From Dipylidium caninum (taxonomy: Eukaryota > Platyhelminthes > Cestoda > Cyclophyllidea > Dipylidiidae): a stretch of 64,000 bases of DNA. The translations under genes and the position numbers were made by a program. Under the pieces are notes generated by a model. The model was not told the origin of the DNA, did no database searches, and worked only from the letters and a program-made list of their open reading frames with translations. How positions within the stretch are numbered: the first letter of the stretch is position 1; every line of letters begins with the position of its first letter. The stretch covers positions 2,046,001-2,110,000 of the forward strand of contig QEYB01000448.1 of assembly GCA_017562135.1 (NCBI GenBank), written 5' to 3'. Below, piece by piece: positions 50,701 to 62,100 of this stretch.

Positions 50701-53291
50701 ACAGTTACTGACGCCTTACTACTCATTGAACGCATTTCTTCGACTTGTCTTTTAATCCTTTTCTCGTTGACAGCCTACGATTGAGTTGTAGATGATGAGG
50801 CCTGAGGGATGCCTCTTCACGCCTCGTTACCATCAAAAGAAGCCATGATTTGAGTGCCAAAAAGGAAAGGCGACCTAGTGTTGCAATTAGAATAATTAAA
50901 CGCTTACGAAAAAAGGAAGATGGGTAGGGAACGGTGATAAACTGCGACCAATTGCGTAATAAAAATGCAATTTCTACGGCAACGCGATAAAACTCGCTAA
51001 CACATACACAAATGCCCGGTTTTGAGCTGATCATACTGTTAGACTGTACAACACATCATATTCAGAGCATAGCACTTGCGCACCACTAGTATCTTGGTGC
51101 CCCGATCTCCCGCCACACCCTCGTACGGCAGCGCAAAATAAATTTTAATGAAAAGGTTTAACCAACTTAAAGTCTCGTAAGTTGCATGCAATCCACTCGT
51201 ATTTCTCTGTTAAAGGCAGAAAGAGATTGTGTTTTAGACGGCTTTATAGAACCGTGATTCGCGCAAACACAAGCGACGGATTGATTGGAACACAGTTGTG
51301 CTAATGTAACCCCACCCTTACCTCCCTCCGTCTAGGTCCATCTTCACGTGTTAGATGATCGAGTGGCCATCTTAGCTGAAGATCCGAGGGCGATCCTGGA
51401 TCCCGTGAAGATGACGGAAGAGGAAGCGTTATCGGCAGCAAAGGCGTCAGGACCGCCCTCCGCTTCCACAGCTACCAACGCCCCCGCTGAAGATGGTGCA
51501 GATGAGGCCGCCACCAGCATTTCGACTACAGTTCGGCAACGCTTTGGCGGAGGTGGCGCGGCTAGGCCGAGATTTGGTAGAACGTTTCCTGGCGTCGGTG
51601 CCGCAGTCGGCACAGTGACGGACGACGCATTTAGGGATCACTTGGAATTAGAACACCTCACTGGGCGATGGTTTACGCCAGACGAGCTCATATCCGTGCT
51701 TATGGCATCAGGGGTCAATATCTTCCCTCGGCCTGACTCAAGCACTCGTGTCGAGTGCATTGACAAGGTTTAACTCTTCTCCCAGTTAATTCAAATTTCG
51801 TAACAGATCAGGTTGCAATACATTACAATGAACGTAAAATTAATATTCAGATTTAGGGCAGGAATTAAGGTGACTGCCAGCATTTTACCCATCTCTACCG
51901 ATATGAGACAACTTTAAAGACAACTTCTTGGCCTTAAGAACTAAGGACCTCTACCTTTTTTCCACTGCCGCTATGACGATATGGGCGGCACCGTAAGAGG
52001 TGCATCGGAGGAGAAATGCCTTACTGACAAAAAAAACTTTTCGTGATTATTCGCCGGCTAGGTTATTTACTGATTTTCTATCTGGGTTTACAAACCCGCA
52101 CTCTCTAACTTGCCGTTATCGTGCGGTAACCACCATGTAATCTCCGTCTATCCGTAGCCGCCGGTCAATCTAACTCGTATCAATGTATCCAAAAAACCCT
52201 AACGTTCAAGTTCCCCGCCTATGTTCTTTATCAAGTTAGTTAATTTTCTTAATGTTAACAGATATCACCAGGCAAACACGGCATTTTAATAGGCTTCCCT
52301 CATGACCTACCCGATGTGTTAAAGATTAAAGAATTCGCACAATAAACGTCACATACCTCATCAGGAAGCATATACAGAATTCCGAAAGTGACCACCTTTT
52401 ATCAAAATACCACACCATGCCTGTAGAAAATTGGTGTGGCTTTATAGTGAATACAAAATTTCTAACGCAGCAAGCCATCCCAGTGTAACAGGAGTAAATG
52501 TTACAGCCGTGCTTCACCAAAAACCATTCAAGTATTTAACGTACATGTCCCCAGAGGGTAGGCACCTGATCCCGTCAGGCGAACATTGTTGCAATGACGG
52601 AATCTTAAGGCGATACTTCGGTATAAAGTACAGGCGTACGAAGAATGCAAGAATACCTTACTTAAGATTTCCTTTTTGCCTACCAGAATCCGATAACGGA
52701 ACAAAGATTGTACGAACAAATGGCCCTCCTAAGCCCAGTAATGGCCTTCGGATGGTCACACTGGAACTCAGCGTGCCAGGATCCAAACAGCATAATCGTC
52801 GTCGCCACTGAGCACATCGATGATGATGGCCCCGTTGACGAGGTAATTCATGACATCCCTAAAACGCGTTAACACCGCCTGAAGCAATCGTTTATAAGGC
52901 TTTTATCCTTTAATCTTGCTTAAGGAAAGATGGAAAGTTTACTCAGTAAGCCGTAAATACGTCTACCAGTTGCAAATCTCAGAGTCTGAAGACAAATTCA
53001 GGCCGGAACCGGAGCCAACACTCAATGTAAGAACTGATGCATTTAATAACTAAGACTAAGAATCAGATCTAAGTCACTTTCATAACAATAAAATTCTAGA
53101 GAATGTTGAGCACTTGATTGACTAAATTAAGCTATACCCTTACTCGTGTTTAGCGCCATGCTGACTTTTACCACATGTACATGGAGATTGGATCAGACAA
53201 GGGGAAGGAACGCGTACAGGGAATTCAAAGTCGCTACTTCAAAACGGTACGACGAATACTAAAAGCAACCAGACCACCAATTTTTTCATGA
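44779..53291 (+). CDS. DNAI7: DNAI7 / CASC1, axonemal dynein-associated protein
   Basis: DNAI7 (CASC1, 84-kDa axonemal protein) associates with inner-arm dynein in motile cilia; in a worm it would act in sperm or flame cells. Exons: 44779-44827 and 44853-44947 (tentative N-terminus), 45184-45281, 45393-45462, 45504-45575, 45625-45794, 45832-45986, 46114-46346, 46560-46674, 47230-47653, 48841-49030, 49191-49307, 49910-50221, 51336-51767, 52687-52842, 52925-53026, 53154-53291; about 975 residues against 716 in human. Family landmarks: ANLQKYWHNNWLSLCIWGNLSKNPR, VGGVFQFELLKLP, EPVLACWDPENLIWRTNG, DFHLNMPFQ, SGVNIFPRPDS and EQMALLSPVMAFGWSHWN. Extra length comes from an acidic Glu-rich block, a poly-proline run (about residues encoded near 50085-50100) and a Gly/Arg-rich insert. 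Long introns 47654-48840, 50222-51335 and 51768-52686 hold no gene. AATAAA at 53315-53320 lies 24 nt after the stop. Confidence 0.88.
50375..50397. repeat. (GT)n microsatellite in DNAI7 intron
   Basis: A short imperfect GT repeat interrupted by AT steps, inside the intron 50222-51335. Confidence 0.7.
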
Positions 53292-53314
53292 ATGATATGC
53301 GAGCAAAAAAATTT

Positions 53315-53337
53315 AATAAAAAGAGAACACTTTTATT
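53315..53337. terminator. Closely spaced opposing polyadenylation signals
   Basis: AATAAA on the plus strand at 53315-53320 serves DNAI7. TTTATT at 53332-53337 reads AATAAA on the minus strand, 58 nt past the NDUFA2 stop. The two stop codons are only 103 bp apart, so the two 3' UTRs almost certainly overlap. Confidence 0.6.
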
Positions 53338-53394
53338 TAAGCTTATATCAGTTCAGTGAAGGAATAGTGGGAACTATACAGTCATAAAACATAA

Positions 53395-53985
53395 TTAAGC
53401 CGTCCCGAGTTTACGGATTTTGTCCATTATCTCGTCGGAGGAAGCGTTGTCAACGGCAGCGAAAGACTCCCTGCCAAACGGATACCTGGCGTAAACGCGT
53501 GGACTAACTGAGTTGCCTTCACGAAGCATGAACTTGGTACCAGGGTTGATGTTTCTCAACCCAACATAGTTTTTGGCCAAAAATTCCCTATTAAAAATAG
53601 GCATTAGAAAACATCACTGTTATGAAAAACACATCTACTGAAGTTCTCGATTTGCGAAGAGGCGTGTACCTAACATTAACAAAACCCATTAGAAATGTCG
53701 GGGACCGATCAAACTAAGGGACCAAAAACTAAGTGGTAATAAGTGTCTCACACAGTTCTTATCATGGTGCCCAAAAACAGCGAAATAAGAAAAAAATTTC
53801 AATGAAATTGCTTGGTAGGAAGGATAAATGCATGTCTGTGAATAAGTCCGCATATGCAGACCAGGACTACTAAAATAAAAATCCTATAATGGTGAACACC
53901 TGATTCCTGAGCTAGACGAGCCAACAGGTGAAAAAATAAAGCGCAGCTCTTTAACGGCACCAGAGAACTTAGGCAGAGAAACCAT
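53395..53985 (-). CDS. NDUFA2: NADH dehydrogenase [ubiquinone] 1 alpha subcomplex subunit 2 (CI-B8)
   Basis: Accessory subunit of mitochondrial complex I with a thioredoxin-like (L51/S25/CI-B8) fold. Two exons, 53985-53900 and 53587-53395, join as AG|G to give 92 residues; human has 99. The N-terminal exon reads AVKELRFIFSPVG, the second EFLAKNYVGLRNINP, then VSPRVYARYPFGRE, the family's most conserved segment, and ends with DNASSDEIMDKIRKLG. Both cysteines of the human protein, one after the first strand and one in the REC motif, are absent here (FSPVG and REGNS). There is no separate targeting peptide, as is usual for the family. It converges with DNAI7 and diverges from COPE. Confidence 0.92.
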
Positions 53986-54748
53986 CGACAAACGACGCTC
54001 AAGAAAAACCGATTGGTTCACTTTTGATTGGTTGCAACTCTGGATTAGGATAAGGATACAAACAAGGCGGGGTGATGAAGATTACAAAGTTAAGATTAAG
54101 AATTTCCACTAGTTAGTATGAGTTTGATAGCACATATGTGGTTTTAATCAAAATGTGGAAAGGTGAATAGATGAAAGCGCATTTACCGTAAGAGGTCGGG
54201 TTAAATAAAAACTGTCTCAGGGCAAAACAGCTAATATATTGTTTTAACAAAATTGCCTACATATTTGCGATCCCGTAATTCTTGAGCGTTTATGTTTATT
54301 TTTTGACTTTTGTACCTCTTTGTTCACACGGGTAGGGTAAGCATGTATTTTGAAATTTTCCTGTTCAAGCTTTCAGCGCAATTATTAAATGCCTTTCTGA
54401 ATGTTGTTATCTTCATCCGACATATGCCATAAGCTAAGAATCTAAGAACTCTAGACATTCTGGGACGAGTATTGAATCGCTGAGTGACAGGAGTAGTATT
54501 CTCATGGGGCGGAATCTCTACGTTCTGTAGTACCACGTTGGTTTTTCTTCAAAAATACATAGCTGCCAGGGACGATGGCGATTTTTTTGCATAAAACCTG
54601 CATAAAGGCGTATTTAGGATTTGTTTTGCATTATCTGCACTCCTGTGTGATTGACACATTTGTCTATTTTTTCATTTTAATTTACTTGCGAAATAGCCTC
54701 GCACAAAAGCAACCTGTAATTACACACACTGTTGACGTAGCCCCCGAA
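53986..54748. promoter_or_regulatory. Shared 5' region of NDUFA2 (-) and COPE (+)
   Basis: 763 bp between divergent starts. The COPE ATG is preceded by a tag acceptor-like triplet ending 9 nt upstream (gttgacgtag), compatible with a 5' UTR intron or trans-splicing. The minus-strand open frame 54324-54536 is not recognised. Confidence 0.4.
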
Positions 54749-57488
54749 ATGAGTGTCGAGACTGTGATTCAGGATGCAAAGGAAAACTTCGTCCTTGAAA
54801 ATTTCCAAGAATGTCAAAAACTTTTGCACGGGATTACGGTACCGTTGCTAACATTCACACTTATCTTTTGATTCATTTTTATTTTGCGATAGCGCGGGTT
54901 TATTCCCGAACTTTTTTTTCGATAATCCACTGCTAATTGGTCATAGATAATAATTCTATGCATGAGTACTGTATTTGTAACTTCTCTTAGAATGTTCCCC
55001 CCGAATATCGAGGCCAGGTGGATCTCCTTGCGTTCCAAGCTTACATTGCGCAAAAGAAGTACAACCTTATAATTAATGAAATACCAGAATCTCATGATGC
55101 CCCAGAATATCGCATTGTCCTTCTTTTGGCCAAACAACAAGCTGATGTTCTTCCAGTGTAAATTCTGTTCTACCATTTATACAGTTTAGAGCTGAACTCC
55201 TTGATAATTTAAACGCGATTCTGAAAGAAAACATCTCTGCAAATGATCCTACTGTTATTCTCATCGGTGCAACGATTTTAATGAATCTTAGAGTATGTTG
55301 GTCCTAACATTACCTCTTACTAGCTATTTCTAGATGCCAGAAAAGGCCTTTCAAATTCTCCATCAAAGCGCTGATTTGATGTGGTAAATTGTTTAAGATA
55401 TTGCTTTATGTAATACAATCTAGTGATGCTATGTCAGTTCACTGCCTTCTTATGATGAATCGGGTAGACTTGGCTGAAAAAATTGTTCAAAGAATGCTAA
55501 CGAAAAGCGAAGATTCATTAATCTCCCAATTGGCCTCTGCCGAGCTCTATTTAGTTCAGGTACGTTAACCTGGCTATTTAGTCATATCCCTTATCTTACT
55601 TCACCATCGGATTTTCTGCTGTTATTGCGATTTATGGTCTATACAATATCGTAAACCTTTTTGTTGCCTGTGGCAGCAAATATTTTTAACGGTTACATTT
55701 GTCTTCATGATATCCTAAATTCGTCTTCATCAGTCCTCAATTTTCGCATATATCCCTTTCTGAAATTCATCTGTAACTCTTATAAACACTTTTTAAAAAG
55801 AACGTTTACTTTGTGCTTTATTTAAAGACTGGTGTTTTTTAAAGCTGATATGTCCCCATTCTTTGAAATAGATGTCATTACTTTATAACAACTTCTTTTT
55901 TGCTTTAAAAATCCAAATCTGAGAATTTTTAATTTTACATGCTTTGTTTCATGCCATTACTTAATTACGCACCCGTGTAAACTAACATCGCGTTTTTTTC
56001 CCGGTAGGGTGGCGAAAAGGTGAATGAAGCGCTAAACATTTATCAGGAGTTACAGGAAAAGTATAAGCCTTCCACTCTCCTCTTGAATGGTCAAGCCGTT
56101 GCTCTTATCGCTTTGGGGCGCCACGCCGAGGCCGAACCCTTCCTCCGACAAGCTCTCGATATTGTCCGTTTTCTCTTCTCGTGCCTTTTATGCATGCACT
56201 TGCCATATAAATCTTACCATCCTCCTTAGAGTAACTTTCTCTTTTATTGCATTCGTTTGTATCTCTTTTTTGTTTTTATTATCATCTCATAAAACGATAG
56301 TCACCTAGTATTTTAGCATATGTCTTATTTATTTCAGTCAACTTGAACTGATATAGTGAACAGGCACTTGTGAATTGTGAAGTGCTGTGTAGTCTTGCAT
56401 TTATTCATTTATTTATAACTTTTGGCGCCTTTGTATATTTTTGATTTTGGCTTACTACCAATATATCGTCAAACTCAAGTGTATAATAGTTATCTTCGTT
56501 TCTACCTTGAATTTGTTAGCCGTAACTGATTTGTCTTTAAACTCTTATGGGTTTTAAACATAACGTAGCTTCGTATGCCTATGTTCCCTTCGAACCGTAT
56601 TCGACAGTCCAGCGTCTTCTTGTTCATATATCTTATATTCCTTCCCATTTTGTTGTTTCCCAATACCTTATCTCAGGTTTTGTGGGCTTAATGCACTAAT
56701 TGCAAAATTGAGTTCAAATTCGTGCGAACGTGTACTCCTCTATCTGTTCCAATGCTACGGTTTTGCTCTTTGACTCGTCTTTATTTTTAACAACCACCTG
56801 ATAGTTTATGAGTTAAGTAGAAGAGGCCAAACTTTCTACCACGTACCCTTTATTTTACTCACTCACGTTAAACTTCTATTACGTAAATCATTTCTCATAG
56901 TAAATCTGTTTTGAAAGTCCTTTTGGCGTACAGCACCTAGTTTTTTACACTTCCTAAATTTTTCGTTATTTTAGAATCCGAATCATAGTGCTTCCCTCTT
57001 AAACATGGCTTCCGTATCTGTGGGCACCGGTAGGCCTATCGAGGTGGGTTACTCCACGACAATCCTTGTTATGCCTCCATTCTTAGTTACTATAAATACT
57101 GTATCTTCTGTGTATGTGTGTGATTTGGCTTTAATTTTACATGGAAATATGGGCAAAACACTTTTGCTAAACGTTGTATTTATCATTTTCTGGATCCTTT
57201 ACACCCTTTTTTCTTATTCCTTTGGCGAAATCTTCAAGTACGATTGATTAACGATGTTACCCAAATGATGAAAGTTGACAGAGGAACACTCAAGTTTCAC
57301 TTTTTGCTTTAGTCATTGAATCGGTACACTTCACAAGTGCGAGATTGCGACAAATTGCATCCATTCCTTGAATCACTCGATAAAATGGTAAAATTTATTT
57401 AATATGTTTTTCTCTAACAACAAATCTTTCTTAGGATGCCATGTTCAATGAACTCGCGAAACCCTTTGCTCCGTCTGTTGTAACTTAA
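54749..57488 (+). CDS. COPE: Coatomer subunit epsilon (epsilon-COP)
   Basis: Part of the COPI coat that drives Golgi-to-ER and intra-Golgi transport; epsilon-COP binds the C-terminus of alpha-COP. Nine exons: 54749-54838, 54991-55155, 55185-55292, 55334-55383, 55424-55559, 56008-56163, 56975-57043, 57313-57387, 57435-57488. They yield 300 residues; human has 308. The protein is all-helical TPR-like throughout: FQAYIAQKKYNLIINEI, then MPEKAFQILHQ, LAEKIVQRMLTKSED, EALNIYQELQEKY, LLNGQAVALIALGRHAEAE and NHSASLLNMASVSVGTGRP, all in family order. Introns 2-4 are 29, 41 and 40 nt; later ones are longer (448 and 811 nt), with nothing recognised inside. The start is the first ATG in frame with the conserved helix. 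An in-frame upstream stretch exists but has no homology. Confidence 0.94.
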
Positions 57489-59160
57489 TGCTTTCTGTTA
57501 TTTTTATTACTATTCCCGGTTTTCCCTCGAAAATGAAGCAAATACTTGTTCCATTTAATGTTCACCAGATAGTTTGTTTATAATTATTGAAATGAGGGTC
57601 AGGTGTTCTATATGATTTAATACTGAGTGCTGTAATCATGCACATATCATGGAGGCTTCCTATTACTTGTGAACAATGGGAGCGAACCACTTATCAATTC
57701 GTCCATTGCATCTATTATCGGAACGCTGAAAAGGTTTAATCGGGATCTTTTTTCTCAATGCTAACTTTCGGACAGCAATACAAACCAGCAAACCAATATT
57801 GAAAGTTATTTGGTCGTTGAGGGGACTTGGAACGCTTTCCTTGGATATGAGAAACCGATTGACAGGCGTGTGGCTCATTTGTTCACTAAGCATTCCCTAG
57901 TGTGTAGCCGGATATAATAGCAAGGTTTTTGGCTTTAGAGCTGCCGAATCTCTCCTTTGTAAGTGATTCTGTTGAGCCGGGCTAGGACCCCTAGGGAGCC
58001 TTTTTGTCAACAACCCAATAAGTTATAATCGAAGCGATTCCCTCGTTGGGGATTGGAGTTTCGTAACAGTAAAAGTGATGTTAGCTTTACCGTGAATGGC
58101 GATGTAGGCGTAACAAGTTCTTCGGAGCCTAGGCTTCGCAACACGTATATAGAGTTTTGTGTCATTATTTTAAATAGTTTGATGCCAGGTGACTTAGATG
58201 CTCTGGCGCCCTCCTCTTTGGTCGGGAACTATTATGCCAGATAGTCCCCAAGAAACTAGGAGTGTTGGATTAACTGTTATGCTCGTCTCCAACATATACG
58301 ACCTTGTTCCGACAGTTTAAATTATTGGTATATGCTCACTAAAGCTCTATCAGACTGGTGTTTAAAGTAAATAACGCCTTTGAATAAATATGAGGCCCTA
58401 AAGGGACGACTGATAATGTCGTCGTACTTTAAACTCCCAATTGTATCTGTTTTGCGGAAGCAATTGAAAGAGCAAATAAACTTGACCGTATACATAGACT
58501 TCTCTCTCGCGACTACAATAACGATCTCGGATGGACGTTCCAAGGGATAGTGAAAAATTGACGAGTAGCTAATGTTGTAGAAGGAAACAGTACATCCATT
58601 GAGGGTAAAGTATCATTATCTGCCCTTCGGCAAACATTGTGATATTACAGCTGCGTCGAAGCCTGACGAATAAAAAAAATCAGCTATGGTGCGCGACTCA
58701 GACTGTGCATTTACTTAGCGGAACGCCACACCTAGAGCTCTTGAAGACTTAGGGCCACCTATTTTAAGCATAGACAAAGATTATGTAAGGCAAGACCACG
58801 TACGGAATCGATTGAAATCTGTTTACAAAAAAGCATTACACGCAATATCGCAAATTTTATCCATTGCGATAAAATGTTGAAATAAACCTGCAATCAAACT
58901 AAAGGTTTAAAAAATCCCATCACGTGACACTACGCATCAAGCCTCAAAAGAAATTGTTGAAAAGGTGCCCGACAATAGTTTGTATCAGTGATTGCAAGTT
59001 GTAAAATATAATCCAAATCGGCGTTGAAAGGACAAGTATACATTTTAAGAGCCTATTGATTATCTAAATAATACCACTTGCGCTAATGTTCTTATTATCC
59101 TTGTCAACTGGCACTTATTTGATTAGGCTAATCACAATTTGACACATACTGTCGCGTATT
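57489..59160. other. Intergenic region COPE / HYOU1
   Basis: About 1.67 kb. Minus-strand frames 57663-57893 and 58322-58543 and plus-strand 58053-58244 lack recognisable domains. It should contain the HYOU1 promoter. I looked for an ER-stress-type element (CCAAT, nine bases, CCACG) and did not find a clear one by eye. Confidence 0.45.
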
Positions 59161-62100
59161 ATGCGACCGTTGTTCAATGCCATGACTAACTTCAAGTTCC
59201 TTTGTCAGCCCCTGCTTCTTTTACTTTTGGCATTCCCTTTTTGCTATGGAATATCGACAATGGCAATTGATTTGGGAACTGACGTCACCAAAGTTGCTGT
59301 TGTTCGAGTATGTTTTCAGATTCCTTAATCTCTTCAACCTTCAGGCCGGCATGCCGATGGAAATTGTCTTGGACAGGTACGTGCTTTTGGCGAATTGCAC
59401 TTTTCAGCTCATCAAAACGGACAATTCCCACTCTGGTGTTACTGAAGGAGGGCAACCGACTATTCGGCAATAGTGCTTTTGCCAGTGTAAGATACCGCAT
59501 TTTCTCGTTTGTGTATCGGCTAACCCCACTTATGATACTCGAGTCGGTTTCGTTTGTCCTCACAGCATTTTGTAAAACTCCTATGTGGTAATCTGCGCGT
59601 TTTTTTTACAATCATGTTATTGTTTCTACTGTATTTTGTTGGTAAAAATCTAAAGTCTTTTCTCCGAACATTTTGCGTGCCGTAAGTGTTAATATGGCCG
59701 ACCTCTGTATTCTTATTTACTTTAGCACCTAGTGCAGATATATGCTTATTTTCCTCTAATTTTTTTATCTTAGGCTATTAGGGACCCGACTATTGTTTTC
59801 GCAGAATTGCCGTCAATCGTTGGCAAGACTCTCGATCATCCACTTGTCAGCGCGTATCAAAAGCGTTATCCTTACCACCAATTGGTATTCAGCCATGAAT
59901 CTGGCCAGCTTGCTTTTGTTGTCAAGTAGGTTTTTAGTGTTTCATTATTCTTTTTAGTGGTACGGAATTCACTGTCGAGACTCTTCTAGCTATGTTTTTG
60001 CAATACGTCAGGAAAACCGCTGAAGCTTTTGCAGGTGAACTTAATTTTTTATATTTTAATCAATACTTTCATCTTAGTTAACGTCACAAATACTTCATCT
60101 TGTAGAGTCTCCAATGAAAACAGCTGTGATCACTGTGCCCAGTTACTTTACTCAGTCCGAAAGACGTGCAATTCTAAGATCTGCAAATCTTGCAAATATT
60201 GAGGTTATTCAACTCATGGATGATAATGTTGCTGTGGCACTCGACTACATTCGTCCAAGAATTAAAATAGTTGAAGAGAGGCCCATTTACTTATTCTTTG
60301 ACGTTGGAGCTACAGGAACAACTGCTACTGTAGTCTGTAAGCGACTTTTATTATTTTCTGATATTAATTTCTCCTCTCTTTTATTCTAAACGTGAGCATT
60401 ACCTTTGTATTACGTGTAGCTTAGTTTGATTTCTTTTCAGCTTATCAGATGGGCCAAGTGAAAGGTGAATCTTCCGGTGAACACCCTCATGTCTTCGTTC
60501 TCGGCGCTGCGTATGGTTTCCCCATGCTTTATTAGGCGATTTTACCTCTGTGTGTCTTAGCGTCCTTGTATCCTTGCGTAACTCGTGGATTTTCTTATAC
60601 AACTTTAGTTTGATAGGTTATCTAAATGTTGGAGCTTTTATTAAATTCTTTGAATCGCATCTACCCTCCCTTTCAAATAATTTAGGAGCGATACTATTCT
60701 GGGGAACGAATGCCTTCATTGATCGGCTTCAGGCACATTTGGTGAATCGGTTCAAGACACTGCACAACATTGACGTTGACATCACCAAAATTGCTCGCGT
60801 TGTTGCGAAATTCAGGCGCGAGGCTTGTCGTGTTTTCAAGATTCTCAGCGCTAACAAGGAAATCCATTCAACGGTAATTTCCCTATGACTACTTCCTTTA
60901 GCACTACATCGTTACCGGCATTTAACGTTAGGTATTTCTTGACGAGACGCTATTAACGAGAGGATCTCTGATGCATCACGATCAGTTACCAATAGATTGC
61001 CCTAGCCATGTGATAACCGGTGCTTCCGACTATCCTCTTTGTACAAAATGATTCCTAGAAGAATCACCCATAACAGCCTCTAATGAGGCTATTTTGTGTC
61101 CTTTTACATATTCCTCTCACGTTTGTCTTCTTTTAATTATGCTACACTATTTGAAGTCATAAAATTTTTCATTTTTTGTCTGTGAGAATATCTCTTTTTA
61201 CTTAGTTACGTGATGATGCGATAGAGTTATCCCCGCTGATTCAATTTCCTTTAACCTCCTCCTCATCCTGTCCTCACTTCTTTTGTGTACTGGATAGGAT
61301 CTGGTAAAGTAGACTGATACTATCTTGGTCGTTGATTTTTAATGTTACCGGCAACCTTTTATAGAATTGCTCCTAGACTGTGAACACGTCTACACACGCT
61401 TGTTTAGTGTTATTTTTGGATGCATGATATTATCATACAGTCAGTTTCAGTTTAATTATGTTTGATAGGAGCACATCGTACTCGTAGGGAATCTCTGATT
61501 AACCGCCGTGGATTTTCGCATAATCATTTCACTTTTACCTGTCCTATAGGTGGAGGAGGTTTTCAACGGCCTAGATCTACGGGTGAAAATATCACGAACG
61601 GAATTAGAAACAATATGCGCGGATCTTGTGCAGAGGGTACCTCATATTATTAATGCCGCCCTGGAAGCAGTCGCCACTTCTCCGACACCTCTTAATGTCA
61701 CCCTTTCCGATTTTCGTGAGGTCATTGTTTTTGGCGGGGGGCTCGCGTATTCCCATCATCCAGGCAGCTATCCTTTCTGCCACTAACACGTACGTTCGTT
61801 TTCATCTCTTACTTTGATACAACTAAATCCACGCTTATTGATTGTTTTTTTGTGAATTTGGAATGCGGCATATAATTTTCAAATAATCGTGAGTTTATCT
61901 CTGCGACCTGTGTTGATAATTTCACTACTAATTCCGTCCCAATCCACTAAAACTTTGAAAAACGCCATGAACCATCCGATATAATTTCTCTTTGAACTCT
62001 AGTATCAAGTAATATGGTTTATCACTCATAATATCTATTAAATTCTACTAAATTCAAGAATCCGTCTCCCCGATTCCAGTCATCCACTGTACGCGTAGAG

